DNA of 64,000 bases, from positions 1 through 64,000 of the forward strand of contig NZ_JASBRB010000009.1 in the NCBI RefSeq assembly GCF_029960665.1. The letters run 5' to 3'. Below are positions 46,153-55,052 of this stretch, in pieces. Origin of the DNA: Pseudarthrobacter sp. AL07. GTDB taxonomy: Bacteria; Actinomycetota; Actinomycetes; Actinomycetales; Micrococcaceae. Below the pieces are notes generated by a model that did no database searches, had not been told where the DNA came from, and saw nothing but the letters and a program-made list of their open reading frames with translations. How positions within the stretch are numbered: position 1 is the stretch's first letter; every line of letters starts with the position of its first letter. Made by a program: the position numbers and the translations under genes.

Positions 46153-48234
46153 ATGACCCCCGCACCTGTGATCATCGCCATTGACGGGCGATCCGGCGCA
46201 GGCAAAACCACTCTGGCTATCGAACTCGCCGCGCAGCTACGGAACCATCACAAAGTCGCGCTGTTCCACCTTGAAGATATCTACCCGGGCTGGAATGGCC
46301 TCACCGCGGGCATCGAGCGCTACGTTTCCACCGTGCTCACACCCTTGAGCCGCGCCGAGCCCGCCACCTGGACCAGCTGGGACTGGGACAGGCATTACGA
46401 CGGCGACACCCGGGTCACGCTGCCCGCCGAGATCGTGATCATTGAGGGAGTGGGGGCAGCCGCCGCCGATGCCAGGCCCATGCTCAGCGCCGTCATCTGG
46501 GCCGACGCGCCGGACGACATCCGCCGGAAGCGGGCCTTGGACCGCGACGGCGGAACGTATGAGCCGTTTTGGGACCAATGGGCCGCGCAGGAGAACGCGT
46601 GGCTCGCCGCCGACGACGTCCGCCGCCAAGCCGATATTCGCGTCCGCAACAATGCCGATGGTTCCGCCACCGCCGACGTCATGCAGGCCCTCGTGTACCT
46701 GCCCGCCCTCGGACCGGCGCTTGTTCCCGAGCTTGCCGCCCGCCGCGGCCTCAGGCTGCGTGCAGAACGGCTGGTCGCCAGGCCTGACGCCGCCGTACTC
46801 TTCGAGAACCTGTTCGGCGGCTCAGCGAACGCCGTCTGGCTGGACTCCTCCAACGCCGGCATCGCCAACGCAGACACCGAGCGCAACCGCTTCAGCATCC
46901 TCGCGGACAACGGCGGAACGTACGGCCAGGCGGTCACGCACCGGTCCGGCGAAAGCGTGATCACGGCCGGCTCCGCCACGGCGCGCGTGCCGGGACCGTT
47001 CTTCCGCTGGCTGGACACCGTCTGGGGACGCCGGGCGGTCCGCACTCCGGAGGGCTACCCGGGCGACTTCACCCTGGGCTGGCTGGGCTGCCTGGGCTAT
47101 GAGCTCAAACGCGAAACCGGCGGGACGGACGTAGCGGCGCCGACTCCCGACGCGGCCCTGATCTTCGCGGGCCGCGCCGTCGTTCTGGACCACGTTGAAG
47201 GAACGGCCTGGCTCCTGGCACTGGAAGCGCCCGACGCCGACGGCTGGCTGGCCGACGCCCGCGCCGCCGTCGCCGGCTCCGCAAGCACCACGGGCTCTGG
47301 CGCTCAAAGCACGCACCCCGGCGGCAGCAACGTCGTCGTGCGTTCCGTTGGGTCCGCATTCAGCAGCCGCGACACGGAGCGCTCCTACCTGGCCAAAATC
47401 GAAGCCGCCCAGTACGAAATCCATGAGGGCAACTCCTACGAGGTGTGCCTGACCACCACGCTCACGGCCCGGCTGCCCGCCGCCGCGGCCGCCCCCTGGC
47501 CCACGTACCTCGCGCTGCGGCGGAAGAACCCGGCGCCGTTCGCCAGCTACCTGCGGTTCGGCGGGCTGACGGTGGCCAGTACGTCGCCTGAGCGGTTCCT
47601 GAGGATAACGTCCGACGGCGGCATGCGCGCCGAACCGATCAAGGGTACCCGCCGCCGGGGTGCTGATCCGGAGCGCGACAGGCAGCTCCGGGAGGACCTG
47701 GCGGCCTCGCTGAAGGACCGTGCGGAAAACATCATGATTGTGGACCTGCTGCGGAACGACCTTAGCCACTTCGCTGAGCCCGGATCGGTGACAGTCAGCA
47801 GGCTGTGCGAGATCGAAAGCTACGCCACCGTGCACCAGATGGTCAGCACTATCGATGGGCAGCTCCTGCCCGGAGCGCCGCGAGCCGAGGCGGTGGCCGC
47901 ATGTTTCCCTGCCGGCTCCATGACCGGCGCCCCGAAAATCAGCACCATGGCAATCCTGGACCGGTTGGAGGAAGGCCCGCGGGGCCTGTATTCCGGCGCG
48001 ATCGGCTACTTTTCGCTCAACGGGGCCACGGACCTGGCGGTGGCGATCCGTACTTTGATCACCACGGCGCAGCCCGGTGGTAACGGCGGCGAACAAGGGG
48101 CGACGGCGGAACTCACCCTCGGCATCGGCGGCGCCATCACTGCCGACTCGGTACCTGGCGAGGAGTACGACGAAATCCGGGTGAAGGCGCACGGTGTGCT
48201 GTCCGCGCTGGGTGCGGACTTTCCCACCGCCTGA
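46153..48234 (+). CDS. pabB: P-loop kinase-like domain fused to aminodeoxychorismate synthase component I
   Basis: A 693-residue fusion. Residues 1-200 are a P-loop nucleoside-kinase-like domain: VIIAIDGRSGAGKTTLAIEL (Walker A GRSGAGKT, 12-19), VALFHLEDIYPGWNGL, VIIEGVGAAAA and a lid-like DIRRKRALDRDG. The rest is PabB: an N-terminal region (FENLFGGSANAVWLDSS) and the chorismate-binding domain. PIKGT near residue 494 carries the catalytic Lys that marks ADC synthase rather than anthranilate synthase. Later words are MIVDLLRNDLSHFAEPGSVT and GSMTGAPKIS. It makes 4-amino-4-deoxychorismate for folate with an amidotransferase not in this window. The kinase domain's role is unknown. Confidence 0.9.
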   Translation: MTPAPVIIAIDGRSGAGKTTLAIELAAQLRNHHKVALFHLEDIYPGWNGLTAGIERYVSTVLTPLSRAEPATWTSWDWDRHYDGDTRVTLPAEIVIIEGVGAAAADARPMLSAVIWADAPDDIRRKRALDRDGGTYEPFWDQWAAQENAWLAADDVRRQADIRVRNNADGSATADVMQALVYLPALGPALVPELAARRGLRLRAERLVARPDAAVLFENLFGGSANAVWLDSSNAGIANADTERNRFSILADNGGTYGQAVTHRSGESVITAGSATARVPGPFFRWLDTVWGRRAVRTPEGYPGDFTLGWLGCLGYELKRETGGTDVAAPTPDAALIFAGRAVVLDHVEGTAWLLALEAPDADGWLADARAAVAGSASTTGSGAQSTHPGGSNVVVRSVGSAFSSRDTERSYLAKIEAAQYEIHEGNSYEVCLTTTLTARLPAAAAAPWPTYLALRRKNPAPFASYLRFGGLTVASTSPERFLRITSDGGMRAEPIKGTRRRGADPERDRQLREDLAASLKDRAENIMIVDLLRNDLSHFAEPGSVTVSRLCEIESYATVHQMVSTIDGQLLPGAPRAEAVAACFPAGSMTGAPKISTMAILDRLEEGPRGLYSGAIGYFSLNGATDLAVAIRTLITTAQPGGNGGEQGATAELTLGIGGAITADSVPGEEYDEIRVKAHGVLSALGADFPTA

Positions 48235-48239
48235 CCCCC

Positions 48240-48304
48240 GGAGTTTTTGTCCAGATACTGCGGGATAAACGCCCCAAAAGCCCCATTATCTGGACAAAAA
48301 CTCC
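48240..48304. repeat. Palindromic repeat, copy 2 (bidirectional terminator)
   Basis: Perfect 18-bp arms GGAGTTTTTGTCCAGATA (48240-48257) and 48287-48304, loop of 29 bases. This is the second copy of the element at 5153-5216; the arms match and the loops differ. It lies between convergent pabB (stop 48234) and cardiolipin synthase (stop 48310). Confidence 0.85.
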
Positions 48305-48309
48305 AAGAG

Positions 48310-49842
48310 TTACTGGACGGTAGCCGTCAGCCGGGCCACGTTGTCGATGTACCGGGCCGCGAGGGGGCGTTGGATCCAGTCCTCAAGCTTGAGCTCTTTC
48401 GAAATATCACGGTAGGTGTCTTCCACCGCGCGCATGTTGCGTACGGTTTCCGCGCCGAGCAGCATCACCGAGACCTCCATGTTCAGCGAGAACGAGCGCA
48501 TATCCATGTTGCTGGAGCCCAGGACCGCCACTTCGTCGTCGATGGTGAAGTGCTTGGCGTGGAGCACAAAGGGCGCTTTGTAGAGGTAGATCCGGACGCC
48601 TGCCTCCAACAGCGCCTCGTAATAGGAGCGCTGGGCGTGATGGACCAGGAACTGATCGCCCTTCTCGGAGACGAACAACTCCACGTCCACGCCCCGCTGG
48701 GCCGCTGTGGTGATGGCGTAGAGCAGGGAATCGTCGGGCACAAAATACGGGCTGCAGATGGAGATCCGGTGCTGCGCAGAATAGATCAGGGTGTTGAAGA
48801 GGCGCAGGTTGTTTTCGGTGATGAACCCGGGGCCGCTCGGCACCACCTGGGCTGTGACGTTGCCCGGTTCGGGGTTGGCCGGGAGCTGCAGCTGATGTTC
48901 CAGCGACTCGTCGGTTTCGCTCAGCCAGTCCGTGGCGAAAACAACGTTCAGTGTGGTGACGATCGGTCCGCGCAGGCAGGCCATCAGCTCCACCCATTCG
49001 CGGCCGGCTTTGCGGTGTTTGGGGTTGTTGTAGGAAGGCTCGATCAGGTTCTGCGAGCCCGTGAAGGCGAGTTCGCCGTCGATCACCATGATCTTCCGGT
49101 GATTACGGAGGTCCGGGCGCCGCCACTGGCCCTGGGTCGGCAGCAGCGGGAGCATGCGCCGCCACTGGATCTTCCCGGCTTTGAGTCGGGTGAGGAGGTT
49201 GCGGTAACCCTTGACCCGGAGTGTGCCGATGTGGTCGAACAGCACCCTGACTTCCACGCCGCGCTCGGCCGCCTCCTCGAGGGCGGTCAGCAGGTCATCG
49301 GTGATGTGGTCCGTACTCATGATGTAGAACTCGGCGTTAACGAAATTCTTGGCCTTGCGCACGGCCTCGGTCATGGCCAGGATCGAGTCCGGATACCCGG
49401 GAATGAGGTCAACCGAGTTGCCGTCCACCATAGGGAGGGAGCCGAGCCGCTGGTTCAGTTCGCCGGCGGACTTCACCCATTCGGGCCCCGTGTATTCACT
49501 GACGACGTCGGCGAGCGCCGAGATCCCGGACCGCACCCGGGTGTTGATGATCTCCTGCTGCTGGCGGCGGCGGCGGGACAGCTTGAAGTTTCCGAACAGC
49601 AGAAAAAGGACCAGCCCCAGGAAAGGTATGAAGAAGATGCCCAGCAGCCAGGCCATGGCCGTGGTGGGGCGTCTGTTGCCGGGGATGATGCCGATGGCCA
49701 GGACCCGGATCAGCAGGTCTGCCATGCTGAGCACCACCACCAACCACGTTGGTGCGGTACCGAGAAGCGAAATTGGCCACAGCACTGGAATACCCCCGGA
49801 TTGCGTGCACCCGCGGACCGGTTCCGGCGGGGCAATGACCAC
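48310..49842 (-). CDS. cls: Cardiolipin synthase
   Basis: Joins phosphatidyl groups to make cardiolipin at the membrane. Of 510 residues the first 90 hold two membrane segments (TWLVVVLSMADLLIRVLAIG; GIFFIPFLGLVLFLLFGNFK). Two phospholipase-D HKD motifs follow: HRKIMVIDGELAFTGSQN in the first half and HAKHFTIDDEVAVLGSSN in the second. NAEFYIMSTDHITDDLL and CSPYFVPDDSLLYAI are also family blocks. The length and two-HKD plan fit bacterial Cls. The first residues before the membrane segment are uncertain. It stands between the folate genes with no obvious link to them. Confidence 0.93.
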   Translation of the reverse strand: MVIAPPEPVRGCTQSGGIPVLWPISLLGTAPTWLVVVLSMADLLIRVLAIGIIPGNRRPTTAMAWLLGIFFIPFLGLVLFLLFGNFKLSRRRRQQQEIINTRVRSGISALADVVSEYTGPEWVKSAGELNQRLGSLPMVDGNSVDLIPGYPDSILAMTEAVRKAKNFVNAEFYIMSTDHITDDLLTALEEAAERGVEVRVLFDHIGTLRVKGYRNLLTRLKAGKIQWRRMLPLLPTQGQWRRPDLRNHRKIMVIDGELAFTGSQNLIEPSYNNPKHRKAGREWVELMACLRGPIVTTLNVVFATDWLSETDESLEHQLQLPANPEPGNVTAQVVPSGPGFITENNLRLFNTLIYSAQHRISICSPYFVPDDSLLYAITTAAQRGVDVELFVSEKGDQFLVHHAQRSYYEALLEAGVRIYLYKAPFVLHAKHFTIDDEVAVLGSSNMDMRSFSLNMEVSVMLLGAETVRNMRAVEDTYRDISKELKLEDWIQRPLAARYIDNVARLTATVQ

Positions 49843-49877
49843 AGCTTAGCCGCGGTGGGCCCTACTAAGCTGGAGCC

Positions 49878-50819
49878 ATGACTTCTCCTGCGCCCGTGGT
49901 GCTCGTTTTCCTTGACCCCGCGTTCCCGGACGGCCGGCTGGCCGACGCTTCACAGCCCCAGCTGATGGCCACGGACCAGGGTGCCACCCGCGGCGACGGC
50001 GTGTTCGAATCCATGCTCGCGGTGGGCGGCGCCGTCCGGAAGCTCCAGGCTCATCTGGATCGGCTGGCGGGGTCGGCCCAGGCCCTTGACCTGGTGATCC
50101 CGGCGCAGGACGTGTGGCGGGCAGCCATCTCCACGGGCGTTGCGGAGCACCGCACCCAACACCCTGCTCCCTCGCCAGGCGAGGACGAGGTGGTGGTGAA
50201 ACTCCTGATTACCCGTGGCCCGGACGGCGCGGAGTCCCCTACGTGCTGGGTTCAGGTCTCCCCGGTGGGCGCCCTCGGCCGCCGCCAGCGCGAAACCGGG
50301 ATCGACGTCATCCTCCTGGACCGCGGCTACAACAGCGACGTGGCTGAGCGTGCCCCGTGGCTGCTGCTGGGCGCCAAGACCCTGTCCTACGCCACGAACA
50401 TGGCCGCCCTGCGGTACGCCCACAAACAGGGCGCCGAGGACGTCATCTTCACCTCCTCAGACGGCCGGGTCCTGGAGGGTCCCACGTCCACTGTGCTGCT
50501 GGCACATCTGGAAACCTCCGACGACGGCGCCGGCGCCACCCGGACGGTGCGCCGGCTCATCACCCCGCAACTGGACAGCGGGATCCTCCCCGGGACCTCC
50601 CAGGGTGCCCTTTTCGCGGCGGCCAAGACGGCCGGGTGGGAGCTCGGGTATGGTCCGCTGGAACCGCAGGACCTGCTGGGTGCCGACGCCGTATGGCTGA
50701 TTTCCAGCATCAGGCTGCTTGCACCTGTGAACCACATTGACGGCAAGGAAGTGGGAACGCCTGCCGTACAGAAGCAGCTGACGGCCGAACTCAACGCATT
50801 GTTTGCCGGGGTTCAGTAG
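49878..50819 (+). CDS. pabC: Aminodeoxychorismate lyase / class IV aminotransferase
   Basis: A fold-type IV PLP enzyme that splits aminodeoxychorismate to 4-aminobenzoate and pyruvate. The 313 residues hold DQGATRGDGVFESMLAVGGA near the N-terminus, the catalytic Lys in LLLGAKTLSYATNMAALRYA, and GAEDVIFTSSDGRVLEGPTS further on. ITPQLDSGILPGTSQGALFA is the later PLP/phosphate segment. A branched-chain or D-amino-acid aminotransferase is the alternative; the nearby pabB supports PabC. A tandem 18-bp repeat follows its stop. Confidence 0.82.
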   Translation: MTSPAPVVLVFLDPAFPDGRLADASQPQLMATDQGATRGDGVFESMLAVGGAVRKLQAHLDRLAGSAQALDLVIPAQDVWRAAISTGVAEHRTQHPAPSPGEDEVVVKLLITRGPDGAESPTCWVQVSPVGALGRRQRETGIDVILLDRGYNSDVAERAPWLLLGAKTLSYATNMAALRYAHKQGAEDVIFTSSDGRVLEGPTSTVLLAHLETSDDGAGATRTVRRLITPQLDSGILPGTSQGALFAAAKTAGWELGYGPLEPQDLLGADAVWLISSIRLLAPVNHIDGKEVGTPAVQKQLTAELNALFAGVQ

Positions 50820-50880
50820 TTCGTTGGGATTCAGCAGTTTTCCGGGATGCAGCAGTTTTTCGCCGTTCAGCAGGAGGGCC
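50809..50880 (+). repeat. Four degenerate 18-bp tandem units over the pabC stop codon
   Basis: Units of 18 bases such as GGATTCAGCAGTTTTCCG start at 50809, 50827, 50845 and 50863. They are in frame with pabC and read GVQ-stop, GIQQFS, GMQQFF, AVQQEG. The stop TAG in unit 1 replaces the CAG of the other units. Confidence 0.6.
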
Positions 50881-50887
50881 TGAGGCC

Positions 50888-51355
50888 ATGGCGGTTCGCA
50901 GTGCGGGGATCCTGCTGTACCGGCGGGGAGCAGACGGGCTGGACGTATGGATAGCGCACATGGGCGGACCGTTCTGGGCGCGCAAACAGACCCAGTCCTG
51001 GTCGGTTCCCAAGGGCGAATACCTTCCCGACGAGGAACCCCTGGTGGCCGCCCTCCGGGAATTTGCCGAACAGATCGGCACGCCGCCGCCGGCCGTTGAC
51101 TACTTCGAACTGGGCGCCTTCCGGCAACCGTCCGGAAAGATTATTACGGTGTTTGCGGCTGAGTCTGACTTCCAGCCGGATGGGATTGTGAGCAACACGT
51201 TTCCGCTGGAGTGGCCCAGAGGATCCGGCATCATCCAGGACTTTCCCGAGGTGGACGACGCCCGGTGGGTGACGGAAACCGATGCCCGCGGCAAGCTGGT
51301 CAAGGGCCAGCTTCCGATCCTGGACGCGCTCCTGCAGCGTCTTGAACGGCACTGA
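50888..51355 (+). CDS. NUDIX hydrolase
   Basis: A 155-residue Nudix pyrophosphohydrolase starting MAVRSAGILLYRRGADGLDV. The Nudix box is GEYLPDEEPLVAALREFAEQ then IGT. It fits the G-x5-E-x7-REUxEExGU pattern, except that the second Glu of the EE pair is Gln. The first metal-ligand Glu of that pair is kept. VPKGEYLPDEEPLVAA and ITVFAAESDFQPDGI resemble a group of uncharacterised NTP-PPase-like Nudix proteins. The substrate is unknown. It lies 68 bases past pabC. Confidence 0.85.
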   Translation: MAVRSAGILLYRRGADGLDVWIAHMGGPFWARKQTQSWSVPKGEYLPDEEPLVAALREFAEQIGTPPPAVDYFELGAFRQPSGKIITVFAAESDFQPDGIVSNTFPLEWPRGSGIIQDFPEVDDARWVTETDARGKLVKGQLPILDALLQRLERH

Positions 51356-51439
51356 ATTGATCCGCCCCAGACCCGCGGCGGGTACTGTCGGGCGGAACTG
51401 CCCTTTTGGTCCGTCGCGCAGGTCCGTATGGTTTGATGC

Positions 51440-51913
51440 ATGAACTCTGACACAGAGCCGACCAACACATTGACGTTTGACGAATGCTGGGAGTTGCTGG
51501 CCGATGACATGCTGGGGCGCCTGGCCCTGGTAGTGGACGGCCATCCGGAGATCTTTCCGGTCAACTACGTGCTGGACCGCAAAAGCATTGTCTTCCGCAG
51601 CGCCGGTGGCTCTAAACTGTGGGGCGCCCAGGCGGACCGTCCCGCGGCGCTGGAGATCGACGGATACGATCCCCGCACGGAGATCGCATGGAGCGTGGTG
51701 GTGCGCGGAGACACCGCAGTGATCGAGGCCCAGGCCGAGAAGGACGCCGTTGACGCCCTCCATCTGGAGCCCTGGCAGCCCTGGCAGCCCGGGCCAAAAG
51801 ACTACTACATCCGGCTGACCCCGTTTGCACTGACCGGCCGGCGTTTCCGGGTCACCAAACCGGACGTCTGGAACACCCGGTTGTCGGACCGCCGTCGTGC
51901 TTCCTTCGAGTAA
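51440..51913 (+). CDS. Pyridoxamine 5'-phosphate oxidase-fold protein
   Basis: A 157-residue split-barrel flavin-type protein (Pyridox_ox_2 group). It opens FDECWELLADDMLGRLALVV and has IFPVNYVLDRKSIVFRSAGG, the typical flavin-phosphate strand-turn. IAWSVVVRGDTAVIEAQAEK and YYIRLTPFALTGRRF follow. PWQPWQPG looks like a small internal duplication. Members bind FMN, F420 or heme, and the cofactor cannot be told here. It starts with ATG 51440 and ends 19 bases before the thiolase. Confidence 0.83.
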   Translation: MNSDTEPTNTLTFDECWELLADDMLGRLALVVDGHPEIFPVNYVLDRKSIVFRSAGGSKLWGAQADRPAALEIDGYDPRTEIAWSVVVRGDTAVIEAQAEKDAVDALHLEPWQPWQPGPKDYYIRLTPFALTGRRFRVTKPDVWNTRLSDRRRASFE

Positions 51914-51932
51914 CGCGGGCGACAGTCACCCC

Positions 51933-53198
51933 ATGAGCCACGATTCTCACGTCCCCGTCATCCTGGGCGGCGCAAGGACCCCCTTCGGCAAGTTCCGCGG
52001 CAGCCTGTCCGGGCTCACCGCCAGCGAACTGGGTGCCCACGCCATCCGGAACGCACTGGAACGGTCCGGGGTGGTGCCGGAACAGATCCAGGCCGTCATC
52101 GTGGGGCAGGTTATCCAGGCGGGCGCCGGTCAGGGACCCGCCCGGCAGGCCAGCCTCGCCGCCGGCATCGGCTGGGATGTGCCCACCGTGACCATCAACA
52201 AACTGTGCCTGTCCGGGCTGACCGCCGTGATCGATGCCGCCCGGATGATCCGCGCCGGCGAGGCTGATTTCATTGTGGCGGCAGGCCAGGAATCCATGAC
52301 CAACGCCCCACACCTGCTGCCCCGGCTCCGCAGCGGCGTCGCGATCGGTGACGCGCCGCTGCTGGATTCGCTGAACTTTGACGGCCTGCAGGACCCCGTC
52401 TCAGGTGAACTGATGGGCTCCGCCACCGACGCCGGGAACGTCCGCCTGGGCATCAGCCGCGAGGACCAGGACGCCGTGGCCGCCTTTTCGCACCAACGGG
52501 CAGAGGCCGCCCGGGCGGCCGGCATCCTGGCTGAGGAGATCGCTCCGGTGGAGGCCCCGCAGCGGCGGGGACCCGCCGTCGTGATTAATTCCGACGAGGG
52601 CATCCGCGCCGGCACCACAATCGAGACGCTGGCGGCACTGAAGCCCGCCTTCTCCAAGGATCCGGCCGCCACCATCACCGCCGGTTCTGCCTCCCCGCTG
52701 TCCGACGGCGCGGCCGCCGTGGTAGTGGCCAGCAAGGCAGCAGCGGAAGCGGCCGGCCTCAGTTGGATCGCGGAAATCGGCAGCCACGGCCAGACCGCCG
52801 GACCGGACGGTTCCCTGCATTCCCAGCCGTCCCGCGCCATTGAGCGGGCCCTGAAACTTGAAGGGATGACCATTGACGACGTGGACCTGATTGAGATCAA
52901 TGAAGCCTTCGCCTCGGTGGTATTGCAGTCCGCCACGGACCTGGGGATCGACGCGGACAGGATCAACGCCGACGGCGGCGCCATCGCCTTGGGCCACCCG
53001 GTGGGCGCATCGGGGGCCCGTCTGGTCCTGCATCAGGCACTGGCGCTGAACCGGCGCGGCGGCGGGACAGGAGTGGTCGCCTTATGCGGCGGCGGTGGCC
53101 AGGGCGAGGCCCTGATCCTCAAAGCCCGACCCACACCCCTCCTCCAAAGCAACGCGGGGTCACTTAACGCCCATGCGGAGGCTTTGGACGGGCGCTAA
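51933..53198 (+). CDS. Acetyl-CoA C-acetyltransferase (thiolase)
   Basis: A thiolase II-type enzyme condensing or cleaving acetoacetyl-CoA. The 421 residues include the catalytic Cys in VTINKLCLSGLTAVIDAARM, NEAFASVVLQSATDLGID, GGAIALGHPVGASGARLV (His) and VVALCGGGGQGEALIL (second Cys). Family members end near GEALILKA. Here about 23 extra residues (ARPTPLLQSNAGSLNAHAE and onward) are encoded by a palindromic repeat that also supplies the TAA stop. ATG 51933 is chosen; the frame opens at 51897 inside the previous gene. Confidence 0.92.
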   Translation: MSHDSHVPVILGGARTPFGKFRGSLSGLTASELGAHAIRNALERSGVVPEQIQAVIVGQVIQAGAGQGPARQASLAAGIGWDVPTVTINKLCLSGLTAVIDAARMIRAGEADFIVAAGQESMTNAPHLLPRLRSGVAIGDAPLLDSLNFDGLQDPVSGELMGSATDAGNVRLGISREDQDAVAAFSHQRAEAARAAGILAEEIAPVEAPQRRGPAVVINSDEGIRAGTTIETLAALKPAFSKDPAATITAGSASPLSDGAAAVVVASKAAAEAAGLSWIAEIGSHGQTAGPDGSLHSQPSRAIERALKLEGMTIDDVDLIEINEAFASVVLQSATDLGIDADRINADGGAIALGHPVGASGARLVLHQALALNRRGGGTGVVALCGGGGQGEALILKARPTPLLQSNAGSLNAHAEALDGR

Positions 53199-53214
53199 GT
53201 GACCCCGCGTTGCT
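53148..53214. repeat. Palindromic repeat spanning the thiolase 3' end
   Basis: AGCAACGCGGGGTCACTTA (53148-53166) pairs exactly with 53196-53214; six further pairs inside hold with one mismatch, around a 17-base loop. The left arm is in the coding frame; the right arm contains the TAA. It should terminate transcription before the acyl-CoA ligase, or form a hairpin in a joint transcript. Confidence 0.8.
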
Positions 53215-53245
53215 GTCAACCACTCCACTAGCCGGACAGGACACC

Positions 53246-54829
53246 ATGAACACTTCACCTACCGCCGAAGAGGGTTTCGGGACCATCTCTGTTGCCGCAA
53301 TTCTGGCTGAATCCGCCGCACGCTTCCCGGACTCCGTGGCCCTCGTGGTGGGCGAGGAGCGGGTGACCTACAGCGAACTCTGGGAACAGACGCGCGCGTA
53401 TGCAGGTGCGTTGCGGGACCGTGGCGTGGGGCACGCCAGCCGCGTGGCCCTGCTGATGCCCAATGTTGCTGATTTCGCCCGGGTCTACTACGCGGTCCTC
53501 GCGCTGGGCGGCGTGGTGGTGCCGTTGCATGCGCTGCTGAAGGGCAGGGAGATCGAGTACATGCTGCGCGACAGCGGCGCGCAGCTGCTCGTCTGCGCCG
53601 GACCGCTCCTTGAGGAAGGTGCCAAAGGCGCCGCGGCCGCGGGCATCGACGTCGTGACCGTCCTGGTGCCGGAGGGGCCCGAGGGCGCCGCCCGGCTGGA
53701 GACCGAAGCGGCAGGAGCCGAGCCCATCAGCACCTGGCTGCCGCTGCGGCCCTTCGAGACGGCCACGATTCTGTACACATCCGGGACCACCGGCCAGCCC
53801 AAGGGCGCCTTGGGCAGCCACTTCGCCCTTGTGGAACAGACCAATACGCTGCTGACCAGCACGTTTGATCTCCGCCGCGGTGACGTCATCTTCGGCGGAC
53901 TGCCGATGTTCCACACCTTCGGCCAGACGTGCGTCCTCAACACCGGGCTGCGGGCGGGAGCCACCATCGTGATGCTGCCCAAGTTCCGCGGGGACGCAGC
54001 CCTGGATGTCCTCGCCCGGCACAACATCAACGTCTTCTTCGGCGTGCCCACCATGTACATCGCCATGCTCGAAGCCGCCCGCACCAACACCGGCCGGTCC
54101 AACGCCCTGCGCTACTGCATCTCCGGCGGCGCGTCCCTGCCGGTGGCGGTGATGGACAGGTTCAAGACGGAATTCGGCTCGGACATTTACGAAGGCTACG
54201 GACTGACAGAGACGTCCCCGGTTGCCACCTTCAACCATGTAGGCAAAGCGCCGCGGCCCGGAACGGTAGGCCAGGCCATTTGGGGAGTCCAGGTGGAGAT
54301 CGCCCGCGCGGACGTCCAGGATGCCATCGAACTGCTGCCCACGGGGGAGTTAGGCGAGCTGGTGGTCCGGGGGCACAACCTCTTCAAGGGCTACCTCAAC
54401 CGGCCCGAGGCCACCGCCGAGGCTGTGGTGGACGGCTGGTTCCGGACCGGCGACCTGGGCACCAAGGACGGGGACGGTTACCTCCGGATCCTGGACCGGA
54501 AGAAGGAGATGATCATCCGGAACGGCTTCAACGTCTACCCGCGCGAGGTAGAGGAAGTCCTCAGCCGGCACGAGGCAGTCCTGAGCGTTGCCGTCTATGG
54601 CGTCCCCGACGAAACCCATGGGCAGGAGGTGGCGGCCGCCGTCGTCCTCAATCCGGGCAGCAGCGCCACCGTTGATGAGTTGCGGGACTTCGCCGCCGCG
54701 GAATTGGCGGCGTATAAGTATCCGCGGATCATTACCCTAGTCATCGAATTCCCCACCGGCCCCAGCGGCAAGGTCCTCAAGCGCGAACTCACCGCCCGAT
54801 ACAGCGCCGCCCATACTCCAACAGGGTGA
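53246..54829 (+). CDS. Acyl-CoA synthetase (AMP-binding family)
   Basis: Activates a carboxylic acid, probably a fatty acid, to its CoA ester through an acyl-adenylate. The 527 residues carry the P-loop-like ILYTSGTTGQPKGALGSHFA, YEGYGLTETSPVATFNHVG, DGWFRTGDLGTKDGDGYLRI and ILDRKKEMIIRNGFNVYPRE. The C-terminal catalytic Lys lies in GPSGKVLKRELTARY. The start is ATG 53246 with AGGACA upstream; the TTG at 53210 lies in the preceding repeat. With the thiolase before it, it suggests fatty-acid or acyl-CoA metabolism. Confidence 0.92.
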   Translation: MNTSPTAEEGFGTISVAAILAESAARFPDSVALVVGEERVTYSELWEQTRAYAGALRDRGVGHASRVALLMPNVADFARVYYAVLALGGVVVPLHALLKGREIEYMLRDSGAQLLVCAGPLLEEGAKGAAAAGIDVVTVLVPEGPEGAARLETEAAGAEPISTWLPLRPFETATILYTSGTTGQPKGALGSHFALVEQTNTLLTSTFDLRRGDVIFGGLPMFHTFGQTCVLNTGLRAGATIVMLPKFRGDAALDVLARHNINVFFGVPTMYIAMLEAARTNTGRSNALRYCISGGASLPVAVMDRFKTEFGSDIYEGYGLTETSPVATFNHVGKAPRPGTVGQAIWGVQVEIARADVQDAIELLPTGELGELVVRGHNLFKGYLNRPEATAEAVVDGWFRTGDLGTKDGDGYLRILDRKKEMIIRNGFNVYPREVEEVLSRHEAVLSVAVYGVPDETHGQEVAAAVVLNPGSSATVDELRDFAAAELAAYKYPRIITLVIEFPTGPSGKVLKRELTARYSAAHTPTG

Positions 54830-54922
54830 TCAGGCGGGAATGATGCGGGGAAACGCGCGTTGGTTACGGAACATGACGACGGCGGCGGTGCGGCGGGGCG
54901 GGGCGAGTGTTACGTTTTTGGG

Positions 54923-55004
54923 GAGTAATGAGAACCGGCGCCAAGCCCTGACTGGCCGGTCGGCAACCCTCCCTTTCGCGGCGGGGTGCCTCAGGTGAAT
55001 ACTC
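54923..55004 (+). ncRNA. SAM-IV riboswitch
   Basis: An S-adenosylmethionine-sensing leader. GAGTA (54923-54927) and TACTC (55000-55004) pair as P1. The conserved internal words are CGGCAACCCTCC (54961-54972) and GCGGGGTGCC (54981-54990), followed by CAGGTGA. These match the SAM-IV consensus of actinobacteria as I recall it. It lies 48 bases upstream of the DUF1737-rhodanese-metZ operon, a methionine/sulfur operon, the expected target. Binding of SAM should reduce expression. Confidence 0.82.
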
Positions 55005-55052
55005 GGCATATCGACCCATTCGAGCTGCAAGCGTGAAAGAAGGAGTTCCGTC

